Of a DNA stretch of 57,695 bases, positions 16,339 through 23,957 are shown piece after piece (positions within the stretch are counted from its first letter, which is position 1; each line of letters begins with the position of its first letter). The stretch covers positions 1 through 57,695 of the forward strand of contig JBKHHW010000003.1 in the NCBI GenBank assembly GCA_046538945.1, written 5' to 3'. Made by a program: the position numbers and the translations under genes. The stretch is from JAEZKC01 sp046538945 (GTDB lineage: Bacteria; Fibrobacterota; Chitinivibrionia; Chitinivibrionales; Chitinispirillaceae). The notes under the pieces were generated by a model, which was given only the letters and a program-made list of their open reading frames with translations, ran no database searches and was not told the DNA's origin.

Positions 16339-17072
16339 AGCTATTTTGTCGTGTGGAGTATGACGGGACCCGGTATGGTGGATGGCAGTATCAGCCCAAT
16401 TGTTTGAGTGTTCAGCAGGTACTGGAGGATACTTTTGCGACAGTGCTGAGGAAGCGTTGCCCGGTCACCGGAGCGGGAAGGACTGATGCAGGTGTCCATG
16501 CCAGGGGGCAGGGTCTGCATTTTGATGCGCCGGAATCAGTTGATATCGCACGGATGGCGCATTCGGTCAATGCACTTCTGCCTTCCGATATCGCCATCTA
16601 CGATGTCCGGCCGGTAGAGGAAAGTTTCCATGCACGCTACTCTGCGCTTTCCAGAAAGTACATCTATTATTTTTCAGATCGTAAGAATCCGCTCAACAAC
16701 AACCGGGTCTGGATGCTTAATTACGACATTAACTGGTCCAGGGTTGAAAAGGAGATCAGATGTTTGGTGGGGACACATGATTTTTCAGCGTTCTGCGCTT
16801 CGGGAAGCGGTTCTTCCAATGCAGTCTGCACTGTTACCGATGCCCGCATAGATTCCCACGGTACTCGAAAATTCACGATAGAGGCAAACAGGTTCGTGTA
16901 TAAAATGGTTCGTTCCCTGGTGGGAACACTTGTCGACATCGGAAGAGGTCGTCTGACAGATACTCTTGGATCCATACTGGCTTCAAAGGACAGAAGCAGA
17001 GTTGGTGAAACCGCACCGGCATCGGGATTGATTCTGGAGTGGGTAAGTTATTCTCGGGAGTTAATCTCATGA
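16335..17072 (+). CDS. truA: tRNA pseudouridine(38-40) synthase TruA
   Basis: A 245-aa enzyme that isomerises uridines in the tRNA anticodon arm. It has VEYDGTRYGGWQYQ at the start, the catalytic Asp51 in GAGRTDAGVHARGQ, and ARYSALSRKYIYYF and NRFVYKMVRSLVGTLVDIGRG in the C-terminal half, all standard for TruA. The frame runs upstream to a GTG at 16311, but the GTG at 16335 gives the canonical N-terminus and forms a GTGA overlap with the holA stop. Its own stop overlaps the ATG of the htrA gene in the same way (ATGA), so holA, truA and htrA should be translationally coupled. Confidence 0.95.
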   Translation: MKLFCRVEYDGTRYGGWQYQPNCLSVQQVLEDTFATVLRKRCPVTGAGRTDAGVHARGQGLHFDAPESVDIARMAHSVNALLPSDIAIYDVRPVEESFHARYSALSRKYIYYFSDRKNPLNNNRVWMLNYDINWSRVEKEIRCLVGTHDFSAFCASGSGSSNAVCTVTDARIDSHGTRKFTIEANRFVYKMVRSLVGTLVDIGRGRLTDTLGSILASKDRSRVGETAPASGLILEWVSYSRELIS

Positions 17073-18289
17073 CAAAAGAAAATTGCAAAATAGCTACATA
17101 CATAATATTTCTGGTGCTTGGGATGACTGCCGGTTTTTTCACCGGCGGCGAGGTCATCAGACGCATATATACAAGCAAGTTGCTTGAATCCAGCAGCGTT
17201 GAGGAACGGGCCACATCACCGTCAAAAGTGAATACGCCTCAGTTTCGAGATCCCTCCGAGGTATCGGCTTCAAGGCAAAATGCCATTGTGAAAGCCACCT
17301 ATGATGTGGCACCCAGCGTGGTCGGTATCGTGGTGACTCAAATACAGGTGGTACGCAGTCCCTACTACAATGATGAATTCTTCAATTTCTTCTTCGGCGG
17401 CCCGGAACTGATGCCCCGTCATCGTCAGGTGGAGAGTATCGGTTCCGGTTTTGTGATCCGGGATGACGGGATGATTCTCACCAATTATCACGTTGTACAG
17501 AATGCCGCTAAATTATACGTCAATATGCCTGACGGGCGCAGGATAGAGGGGAAGGTCATTGGGTTTGATGAAACGTCGGATCTGGCTGTGATTTCCGTGC
17601 CCGGCAGCAATTTCAGAACAGTGAAGTTCGGGCGTGCCGATCAGTGCTTTATAGGGGAATGGAGCATTGCTATTGGAAACCCCTTTCTTAATTTCATAAA
17701 CGATGCCCACCCCACTGTGACAGTGGGAGTGATCAGCGCGCTCAACCGCAACTTCGCTCCATCTGAAGGTGTTTACTACCAGGGTATGATTCAGACCGAC
17801 GCGGCCATCAATCCGGGTAATTCGGGTGGTCCGCTTGTAAACGCAAGCGGGGAGGTTGTCGGAATAAATACATTTATATATACGGGAAATTCCAAAAACA
17901 GGGGTTCGGTAGGTATCGGTTTTGCCATTCCCATCGACAGGGCCAGGCGTGTGGCCGAGGAACTTATAGATCATGGCAAGAGAAGACAGGTTTGGACCGG
18001 GATATCCGTACAGAATATCAACCGTTCAGTCGCTCAGGCTCTGGGGTATGACGGCGTGGAGGGTGTGGTGGTTGTAAGCGTTCAGCCCGGGAGCCCCGGA
18101 GAGAAGGCGGGTCTCAAACCTGGAGATGTCATTAGACGTATGGGAAACCGGACAATACATTCTCATGCCGACATCGATGGTTTTTTCCTGGATTATTTTG
18201 TAGGTGACAAGATAAACATTCATTTTATAAGAAACGGCAAAAAGAAGCGTACCGCTCTCGTACTCAAGGAGTTTCCTGTCCGTAAGTGA
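17069..18289 (+). CDS. htrA: HtrA/DegP-like periplasmic serine protease, single PDZ domain
   Basis: A 406-aa membrane-anchored protease/chaperone for misfolded envelope proteins. An N-terminal transmembrane helix (residues about 8-27, YIIFLVLGMTAGFF) is followed by the protease domain with the full catalytic triad: His141 in LTNYHVV, Asp171 in TSDLAVI and Ser252 in NPGNSGGPLV. The FFNFFFGG sequence at about 104-111 matches the family L-A loop region. One PDZ domain occupies about 305-400 (VQPGSPGEKAGLKPGDVIRRMG). One PDZ plus a membrane anchor resembles DegS/HhoA more than DegP. ATG 17069 has GGGAG upstream and an ATGA overlap with truA. Confidence 0.94.
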   Translation: MTKENCKIATYIIFLVLGMTAGFFTGGEVIRRIYTSKLLESSSVEERATSPSKVNTPQFRDPSEVSASRQNAIVKATYDVAPSVVGIVVTQIQVVRSPYYNDEFFNFFFGGPELMPRHRQVESIGSGFVIRDDGMILTNYHVVQNAAKLYVNMPDGRRIEGKVIGFDETSDLAVISVPGSNFRTVKFGRADQCFIGEWSIAIGNPFLNFINDAHPTVTVGVISALNRNFAPSEGVYYQGMIQTDAAINPGNSGGPLVNASGEVVGINTFIYTGNSKNRGSVGIGFAIPIDRARRVAEELIDHGKRRQVWTGISVQNINRSVAQALGYDGVEGVVVVSVQPGSPGEKAGLKPGDVIRRMGNRTIHSHADIDGFFLDYFVGDKINIHFIRNGKKKRTALVLKEFPVRK

Positions 18290-18351
18290 ACCGGTCAGGT
18301 GTCCGGAAAAGAGATCGGCAGTTTTGAATCACAGCGAAAGGACCTGGCAAA

Positions 18352-18648
18352 ATGGCCATACCTCTTAAGGAAAAGCGGATTTCTACTTTGATTCTGGTTG
18401 TTCTGGTGGGAATACTGATCGGTTCCTATCTCAACGCGGCGATACAGATGCTTCCTGGAGGGGAGAATGTGGTCAAAACGTTTTTCACCTACACCGTGCC
18501 GTTCGGGATAGGTGACTTCGGTGATAAATCCACAGCTGTTATTGATCTGGTCGGTATTCGTCTGTGGTTCGGTTTTCAGATCCGTTTCAGTTTTCTTTCC
18601 ATTCTGGGAATAGTGCTGAGCTTGTATTTTTTCCGTTGGTATAAATGA
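18352..18648 (+). CDS. DUF4321 small membrane protein
   Basis: A 98-aa protein with two hydrophobic segments (about 11-30 and 77-95). The middle reads GENVVKTFFTYTVPFGIG, then a basic/hydrophobic IDLVGIRLWFGFQIRFS stretch, which is how I recognise DUF4321, a conserved family without known function found in Firmicutes and several other phyla. ATG 18352 has AAAGGA at good spacing. It lies between htrA and gatA in the same direction, with gaps of about 60 and 40 bp, so is likely part of the same transcription unit. Confidence 0.85.
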   Translation: MAIPLKEKRISTLILVVLVGILIGSYLNAAIQMLPGGENVVKTFFTYTVPFGIGDFGDKSTAVIDLVGIRLWFGFQIRFSFLSILGIVLSLYFFRWYK

Positions 18649-18688
18649 ATTCCTGAATTTTCTCAATTGTTCTGAAAGGTTTTAATAA

Positions 18689-20137
18689 ATGGCTTTTTTG
18701 GATCGTCCGATCTCAGATGTGGTGGACAGTATAAAAAAAGGCGAGTTGTCATGCCGCGAGCTGGTTGAGCGGGCTGTGGACACTGTGGAAAAGGGCGACA
18801 GTGATCTGCATTCTTTTGTAAACGTTCAGAAAGATGCTGCTTTGAATGCGGCTGATGAACTGGACAGGTTGTCTGACGATCAGAAAGAACAAAGGCCGCT
18901 TCTTGGCATCCCTCTGGGTATCAAGGACAATATATGCACAAAGGGAATCGCCACGACCTGCGCCTCGCATATGCTTGAGAATTTTGTTCCTCCCTATGAT
19001 GCTTCTGTTGTGGAATTGCTTACAAAAGCCGGGGCGGTCATCATAGGAAAAACGAATCTGGATGAATTCGCCATGGGTTCCAGCACGGAAAACTCTTTCT
19101 TCGGCCCGACTCTCAATCCTCACGACCATGAAAGAATCCCCGGAGGCTCAAGTGGCGGCAGTGCTGCTGCTGTCGGTGCCGGTCTGGTCCCCGCGACACT
19201 GGGGTCTGATACCGGTGGTTCCATACGTCAGCCTAGCAGTCATTGCGGAGTGGTAGGGCTCAAGCCCACATACGGAAGAGTGTCCCGGTACGGGCTGGTG
19301 GCATTTGCATCATCGCTTGATCAGATCGGACCTGTCGCCAATGATGTGCGGGATATCGGTCTTCTGCTTTCTGTCATCTCGGAGGCCGACAAGCGTGATT
19401 CCACTTGTGCGGGAAGACCGTTTGTGAATTCGCCCGAACTGTACAGCGGCGATGTGAACGGTTTCCGCATCGGTATCCCTCAAGAGTATTTCGGTGAAGG
19501 TTTGTCCTCGGAAGTACGCGCCCGTATCGAAACGGTGATAAGGAGTCTGGAGCAGGAAGGGGCTCGGATCGTGAACATATCTCTTCCCAATCTTCAGTAT
19601 GCAATCGCAACCTACTATATCATCTGCACTGCTGAAGCTTCCTCCAATCTGGCACGCTATGACGGAGTTAAGTACGGGTTCAGAGCCCCGGATCCCAAAT
19701 CTTTGTCTGATATGTATATGGAGACCCGCGAACAGGGCTTCGGCTCCGAGGTAAAGCGACGAATTATGCTGGGAACCTATGTTTTGTCTTCCGGGTATTA
19801 TGATGCTTATTATCTGAAAGCGGCCAAGGTGAGAACTCTTATCAGCCAGGATTTCAGAAATGCCTTCAACTCTTGTGACCTGATAATTTCACCGGTTACA
19901 CCTGCTCCGGCATTCAGAATAGGGGAGAAGTCAAGTGATCCTCTTCAGATGTATTTGACAGATATTTATACCGTTTCGGCTAATTTAGCTGGAATACCGG
20001 GATTAAGTGTTCCCTGCGGAACTGTTGATTCCCTGCCGGTAGGAGTTCAGTTCATGGCTCCGGAGTGGAAAGAAGACATTCTGCTCAAGGCCGCCTTCGC
20101 AGTCCAGGAACTCCAGTCAAAACAGGAATCGGTGTGA
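18689..20137 (+). CDS. gatA: Asp-tRNA(Asn)/Glu-tRNA(Gln) amidotransferase subunit A
   Basis: A 482-aa amidase-signature enzyme that releases ammonia from glutamine to convert mischarged tRNA. The Ser-cisSer-Lys triad is present at the standard positions: Lys79 in GIPLGIKDN, Ser154 in GGSSGGSAAAVGAGL and Ser178 in GSDTGGSIRQPSS. The GKTNLDEFAMGSS phrase and VGVQFMAPEWKED end are typical GatA. The partner genes gatB and gatC are not adjacent. Its stop TGA overlaps the GTG of the NlpC/P60 gene. Role in indirect Gln/Asn tRNA charging follows from the family. Confidence 0.96.
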   Translation: MAFLDRPISDVVDSIKKGELSCRELVERAVDTVEKGDSDLHSFVNVQKDAALNAADELDRLSDDQKEQRPLLGIPLGIKDNICTKGIATTCASHMLENFVPPYDASVVELLTKAGAVIIGKTNLDEFAMGSSTENSFFGPTLNPHDHERIPGGSSGGSAAAVGAGLVPATLGSDTGGSIRQPSSHCGVVGLKPTYGRVSRYGLVAFASSLDQIGPVANDVRDIGLLLSVISEADKRDSTCAGRPFVNSPELYSGDVNGFRIGIPQEYFGEGLSSEVRARIETVIRSLEQEGARIVNISLPNLQYAIATYYIICTAEASSNLARYDGVKYGFRAPDPKSLSDMYMETREQGFGSEVKRRIMLGTYVLSSGYYDAYYLKAAKVRTLISQDFRNAFNSCDLIISPVTPAPAFRIGEKSSDPLQMYLTDIYTVSANLAGIPGLSVPCGTVDSLPVGVQFMAPEWKEDILLKAAFAVQELQSKQESV

Positions 20138-20664
20138 ATCTGCGTTCCGGGTGCTTATCGTTTCTGGTGTGCTTTTCAGTTCTACTAGTCTGCTCGCTGA
20201 ACGGATGCTCTCCTTCTGTCCGGTATACCAGAGGGTCGAAACCGACTTCAGAGAACACCCGGCTTTCCATTCCTGAAGGTAAACTGCCCGCAGTATCGGA
20301 AACAGAACTTCAACAGGCAGTTTCCTCGTATCTGGGTGCCCCCTACAAATACGGGGGTACGAGCAGAGAGGGGATGGACTGCTCAGGATTTGTCTACCTT
20401 GTCTACAAACAGGTGTATGAGGTTAGCTTGCCCCGTTCTTCCGGAAAAATGTGGAGGCTGGGTAGGATCGTTCCTCCTAAACTGGCTAAACCGGGTGACC
20501 TGATTTTTTTCAGAAGCGGCTTTTTCAACCGGATAAATCATGTTGGAATATACATGGGAGATAACCGATTTGTTCACGCCAGCAGCACCAATGGTGTGAT
20601 ATACAGCAATATGGAGGATGATTACTATTCAAGGCGCTTTGCCGCCATAAGGAGAATGTTCTGA
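20134..20664 (+). CDS. NlpC/P60 family cysteine peptidase lipoprotein
   Basis: A 176-aa envelope enzyme predicted to cleave peptidoglycan stem peptides. It begins at GTG 20134, which overlaps the gatA stop (GTGA) and has AGGA upstream. The signal sequence ends in a lipobox LNGC (Cys25). The NlpC/P60 domain (about 55-170) has Cys83 in GMDCSGFVYLVY, His136 in INHVGIYMGDNRFVHAS and a further His148; LGAPYKYGG, KPGDLIFF and YYSRRFAAIRRMF are also standard. The total length, about 175, matches single-domain Spr-like lipoproteins. The downstream pheA start overlaps its stop by one base (TGATG). Confidence 0.94.
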   Translation: MNLRSGCLSFLVCFSVLLVCSLNGCSPSVRYTRGSKPTSENTRLSIPEGKLPAVSETELQQAVSSYLGAPYKYGGTSREGMDCSGFVYLVYKQVYEVSLPRSSGKMWRLGRIVPPKLAKPGDLIFFRSGFFNRINHVGIYMGDNRFVHASSTNGVIYSNMEDDYYSRRFAAIRRMF

Positions 20665-21524
20665 TGACGGTCGTATTTGCGGGTGAGAAGGGTTCTTTCG
20701 GTGAGCTTGCGGCCAGAGAATATTTCGGCGCCACGGCTGCAGTGAACGGCGTTCCGGAATTCGAGGATGTGTTCAGAGGAGTTAGGCGTGGGAAATTCGA
20801 TTTCGGCATCATTCCGATTGAGAATTCTCTAGCCGGCAGTATTCATCAGAATTATGATCTGCTCCTGGAGAGCAAACTTCATATAGTGGGTGAAGTCTAT
20901 CTCAGGATAAATCACTATCTGATTTCCAACAAGGGAGTTTCCCTCAAAAAAGTAAAACGGGTCTACTCTCACCCTCAGGCTCTCGCTCAGTGCAGAGAAT
21001 ACCTGAAGCGCTTTCCAAGAGGGGCGCTTGTTCCGGTTTCAAATACTGCATTGGCTGTCAAGAAGATCAAAGACGAGAAACTGACAGATGCCGGTGCGGT
21101 AGCCTCCATGCAGGCCGCCATCGATTACGACATGAATGTCCTTGCTTCTGAAATCGAGGATAACATCCACAACACCACTCGCTTTCTGATAATTTCCAGA
21201 AAACCCAAGGAGCCTTCAAAGGGAGACAGGAAAACATCTGTGGTTTTTTCCATGAAAAACATTCCCGGAGCTCTCTTCAAAGCGTTAAGCGTGTTTGCGC
21301 TCAGAGACGTCGATCTGTTCAAGATTGAATCGCGTCCGGTCCATGGAAAAGGTTTCGATTACCTGTTTTATCTGGATTGCAAGGGGGATATTCGGGATAT
21401 AGCCTTGAAAAATGCAGTTTCCCACCTCAAGGAGATTACCACATTCTATCGACTGCTGGGTTCGTACAACACTGGTCGGGAAATCCAGCCTAAATACAAA
21501 AGAAAAACGAAAAAGAGCACATGA
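20664..21524 (+). CDS. pheA: prephenate dehydratase with C-terminal ACT domain
   Basis: A 286-aa enzyme for phenylalanine synthesis, converting prephenate to phenylpyruvate. The catalytic domain (about 1-180) starts VVFAGEKGSFGELAARE, has DFGIIPIENSLAGSIHQNYDLL and closes with NTTRFLIISR, which includes the conserved catalytic Thr. The ACT domain (about 195-270) carries the GALFKALSVFALRDVDLFKIESRP motif, in the place of the GALxxxL and ESRP signatures that bind phenylalanine for feedback control. No chorismate mutase domain is fused. It closes the run of tightly spaced genes that begins with the GGDEF protein. Confidence 0.95.
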   Translation: MTVVFAGEKGSFGELAAREYFGATAAVNGVPEFEDVFRGVRRGKFDFGIIPIENSLAGSIHQNYDLLLESKLHIVGEVYLRINHYLISNKGVSLKKVKRVYSHPQALAQCREYLKRFPRGALVPVSNTALAVKKIKDEKLTDAGAVASMQAAIDYDMNVLASEIEDNIHNTTRFLIISRKPKEPSKGDRKTSVVFSMKNIPGALFKALSVFALRDVDLFKIESRPVHGKGFDYLFYLDCKGDIRDIALKNAVSHLKEITTFYRLLGSYNTGREIQPKYKRKTKKST

Positions 21525-21558
21525 AAAAAGCCCCGTATGCAAAGGGGCTCCTTTCATG
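21520..21558 (-). terminator. terminator between convergent pheA and rpmB
   Basis: Core stem AGCCCC/GGGGCT (21529-21534 with 21544-21549), extended by CATGAAA at 21520 and TTTCATG at 21552. Read on the minus strand the right arm is followed by six T residues, so it terminates rpmB well; on the plus strand the tail is weak. Confidence 0.75.
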
Positions 21559-21593
21559 TGAAAATCGTAGGTACGAACCAACCTGAGACCTGA

Positions 21594-21776
21594 TCAGGAT
21601 TTGGCCATAGCTTTCAGGCACTTCATGCAGATTTTAATCCGCTTCGGAGTACCGTTGATAACCTGTTTGATGGTGCGCAGGTTGGGAAAGAAAATTCTTT
21701 TGCTTACGTTGTGCGCGTGGGATACTGTATTACCCGAACGTGGGTGTTTTCCGCATATTTCGCATGTTTTGGACAT
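21594..21776 (-). CDS. rpmB: 50S ribosomal protein L28, zinc-ribbon type
   Basis: A 60-aa L28. The sequence MSKTCEICGKHPRSGNTVSH followed by NVSKRIFFPNLR is diagnostic. Four cysteines, C5/C8 and C50/C53 (KICMKC), form the zinc-binding C+ version of the protein. The frame remains open upstream to about 21857, but the real start is ATG 21776 with GGAGGAA upstream. It has its own promoter (21816-21844) and terminator, and stands alone, without L33, between pheA and the phosphatidyltransferase gene. Confidence 0.96.
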   Translation of the reverse strand: MSKTCEICGKHPRSGNTVSHAHNVSKRIFFPNLRTIKQVINGTPKRIKICMKCLKAMAKS

Positions 21777-21815
21777 ATTTCCTCCGAGTAACGATTGGTT
21801 TCCAAATAAGCTACA

Positions 21816-21844
21816 AATATAGATTGTGAGAGGGAAAGTGTCAA
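21816..21844 (-). promoter_or_regulatory. strong sigma-70 type promoter for rpmB
   Basis: On the minus strand, TTGACA (21839-21844) and TATATT (21816-21821) are separated by 17 bp; 6/6 and 5/6 to consensus. The predicted leader is about 33 nt, ending at the AUG at 21776. Confidence 0.75.
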
Positions 21845-21993
21845 AATAAATACGCACGCACCTTTGGACTGAGCTGCAAAAAGTGGTCCTTTTAACTTAT
21901 TCTGAACATCTAGCCGGGGATATAATTCTACGACTCGCCTTGAATTATATTTTCTTTCAATCAGGTGAAAAGAAAAAACGGAGATAACGCGAC

Positions 21994-22623
21994 ATGTTAG
22001 AAAGACTTAAGCCGGCAGCTAACGATTTGCTCAGACCCATAATGAGAATGTTCGCGAAAGCGGGAATCCATCCCAATCATATCACATTGACAGGACTTGC
22101 TTTGTTCGGATTTGCCGGATATTATGCCGCGAAAGGTACATGGTATCTTGCTTTGGGTCTGCTGGCGGGCGGTGCCGTTATGGATCTTCTGGATGGACAG
22201 CTTGCCCGTGAATGCGGAAAAAAAACAGTCTTCGGGGCCATTCTCGATTCCAGCTGCGACAGGATAACAGAGATATTCCTGCTATTGGGTTTGCTGGTGT
22301 TCTATATGGAGAATACCACCATGCAGAACTGGGGTGTATACCTCAGCTTTACTGCCATTGCCGGCTCTGTCATGGTGAGCTATGTGAAAGCTCGGTGTGA
22401 GGGTGTCGGGATAAGCTGTGCGCGTGGACTTCTGCAGCGTCCTGAACGGCTCATACTTATAGCTGTGGGCCTTCTGCTGGGCTACAACTTCATGGTCTGG
22501 ATTCTTGGCGCTGTAACTGTGCTTGCAGCGGTTACCGTTTTTGAACGGCTTGTGATTGCCTCGATTCAGTGCAGGGAGATAGACGGGCCTGCTCCTGATG
22601 AAGTTTCCACCAAGAGCACCTGA
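21994..22623 (+). CDS. CDP-alcohol phosphatidyltransferase family protein
   Basis: A 209-aa polytopic inner-membrane enzyme that transfers a phosphatidyl group from CDP-diacylglycerol to an alcohol. The full CDP-alcohol signature is intact: D-x2-DG-x2-AR-x8-G-x3-D-x3-D, from MDLLDGQLAR through GAILDSSCDR (about residues 67-94). Hydrophobic segments surround it. The product could be phosphatidylglycerophosphate (PgsA) or an inositol-type lipid; the motif does not separate these. The C-terminus (EIDGPAPDEVSTKST) is polar. It stands alone, followed by a 336-bp non-coding stretch. Confidence 0.9.
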   Translation: MLERLKPAANDLLRPIMRMFAKAGIHPNHITLTGLALFGFAGYYAAKGTWYLALGLLAGGAVMDLLDGQLARECGKKTVFGAILDSSCDRITEIFLLLGLLVFYMENTTMQNWGVYLSFTAIAGSVMVSYVKARCEGVGISCARGLLQRPERLILIAVGLLLGYNFMVWILGAVTVLAAVTVFERLVIASIQCREIDGPAPDEVSTKST

Positions 22624-22959
22624 ATACAGATGCAGCTCTCCTGCTGAACAGTTCAGAATAGCTTCCAGAGCTCTAATGAGCTCCCATCAGCCTTAGCGAT
22701 TTGCTGGCATTTCCATATTTTATTCTTATCAGATATATACATTTCTAGTCGATTTCATGTGAACCTCCGTGGTTACCTTTTCAGAATTGATTTTACAGGT
22801 AACTTCTGGAAGAAAGTGTGATTGCTGTCAGGGTTCTCTGATTTATATTACTTGTTCTGAAGCATCAGAACAATATTTTGTCATAACTTCACATATTCGA
22901 CAACTGAAGAAAGTCATTCTTTCAAATTAGATGGCTTTTGCATGTGCTGAGGAGGTTTA
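22624..22959. other. 336-bp intergenic region with an operator-like dyad
   Basis: No open frame with a ribosome-binding site is evident here. It contains a short inverted repeat GAGCTC-TAAT-GAGCTC (22668-22683) and, nearer trxB, the long dyad listed separately (22852-22873). The last 30 bases hold the trxB ribosome-binding site, GAGGAGG. Confidence 0.6.
22852..22873. promoter_or_regulatory. perfect 9-bp-arm dyad upstream of trxB
   Basis: Arms TTGTTCTGA and TCAGAACAA surround AGCA, 87-108 bp before the trxB start. A TATTTT follows at 22874. It could be an operator for a dimeric repressor, or a weak terminator hairpin (only a short T-run follows, TATTTTG). No regulator is assigned. Confidence 0.45.
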
Positions 22960-23907
22960 ATGCCTGAAAGACTCATCATTATCGGATCTGGACCAGCGGG
23001 GCTTACTGCAGCTAATTATTCTGCCCGTGCCAACATAAATCCGCTTCTTTTCGAAGGTTTTCAGGAGGGGGGGATCCCTGGCGGGCAGCTTATGATTACC
23101 AACCTTGTGGAGAATTTTCCCGGATTTCCGGAAGGAATCATGGGACCGCAACTTATGCAGAATATGCGTGAACAGGCGCTCAAGCACGGCACTCGTATGA
23201 TCATGGAGGATGTGACTGAGGTGAATCTGAAGACCTATCCTTATGTGGTGACCTCCATGAGCGGGGAAAAATATACTACCGATGCGCTCATAGTGGCTTC
23301 CGGGGCTACTGCAAAGCGTTTGCCGCTTGAGTCAGAGCAGCGTCTCTGGAGCAGGGGTATCTCTGCGTGTGCTGTTTGTGACGGTGCACTTCCTGCTTTC
23401 AGAAACAAAGAACTGGCCGTCATAGGTGGGGGGGATTCCGCCGTTGAGGAAGCTTTGCATTTGACACAATTCGGTTCTAAAATCTATCTCATTCACAGAA
23501 GAGATGAATTGAGAGCCAGCAAAATCATGCAGAAACGCATTCTCACTCACCCCAAAGTACAGATACTCTGGAACAAGGTGGTTGAGGAGTTCGTGGGGGA
23601 GAATCAACTTTCCGGTCTCAAGTTACGCGACACCGTGAGCGGAGAGACCTCTGATTTACCCGTGGTGGGTGCATTTGAAGCAATTGGGCACAAACCGAAT
23701 ACCGAGTTTATGAAAGGCCAGCTTGAAACAAATGAACTGGGCTATATAGTCACTAAGGCAGATTCCACTATGACTTCATTTGACGGGGTATTTGCTGCTG
23801 GTGATGTTCAGGATGCCAAATACCGGCAGGCAATCACAGCTGCAGGCAGCGGCTGCATGGCAGCAATCGAGGCTGAACACTGGCTTCAGGAGCACGCTGG
23901 TATATAG
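22960..23907 (+). CDS. trxB: thioredoxin-disulfide reductase
   Basis: A 315-aa FAD enzyme that reduces thioredoxin with NADPH. It shows the FAD motif IIGSGPAGLTAANYSARA (8-25), the redox pair Cys137/Cys140 in CAVCDGA, the NAD(P)H motif VIGGGDSAVEEALHL, and the closing GVFAAGDVQDAKYRQAITAAGSGC. Length is standard. GAGGAGG stands before ATG 22960. It ends just before a bidirectional terminator shared with rseP. A thioredoxin (50444) and a thioredoxin-linked oxidoreductase operon lie elsewhere in the window and are likely clients. Confidence 0.96.
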   Translation: MPERLIIIGSGPAGLTAANYSARANINPLLFEGFQEGGIPGGQLMITNLVENFPGFPEGIMGPQLMQNMREQALKHGTRMIMEDVTEVNLKTYPYVVTSMSGEKYTTDALIVASGATAKRLPLESEQRLWSRGISACAVCDGALPAFRNKELAVIGGGDSAVEEALHLTQFGSKIYLIHRRDELRASKIMQKRILTHPKVQILWNKVVEEFVGENQLSGLKLRDTVSGETSDLPVVGAFEAIGHKPNTEFMKGQLETNELGYIVTKADSTMTSFDGVFAAGDVQDAKYRQAITAAGSGCMAAIEAEHWLQEHAGI

Positions 23908-23933
23908 GGGAGTGCATTACCGAGTCGGAGCAG

Positions 23934-23956
23934 AAAAGCCCGCTAAGCGGGCTTTT
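23934..23956. terminator. bidirectional terminator between trxB and rseP
   Basis: Stem AAAAGCCCGC (23934-23943) with GCGGGCTTTT (23947-23956), loop TAA, flanked by a run of T on the plus strand; the rseP stop codon (23958-23960) abuts it, so it works in both directions. Confidence 0.9.
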
Positions 23957-23957
23957 T

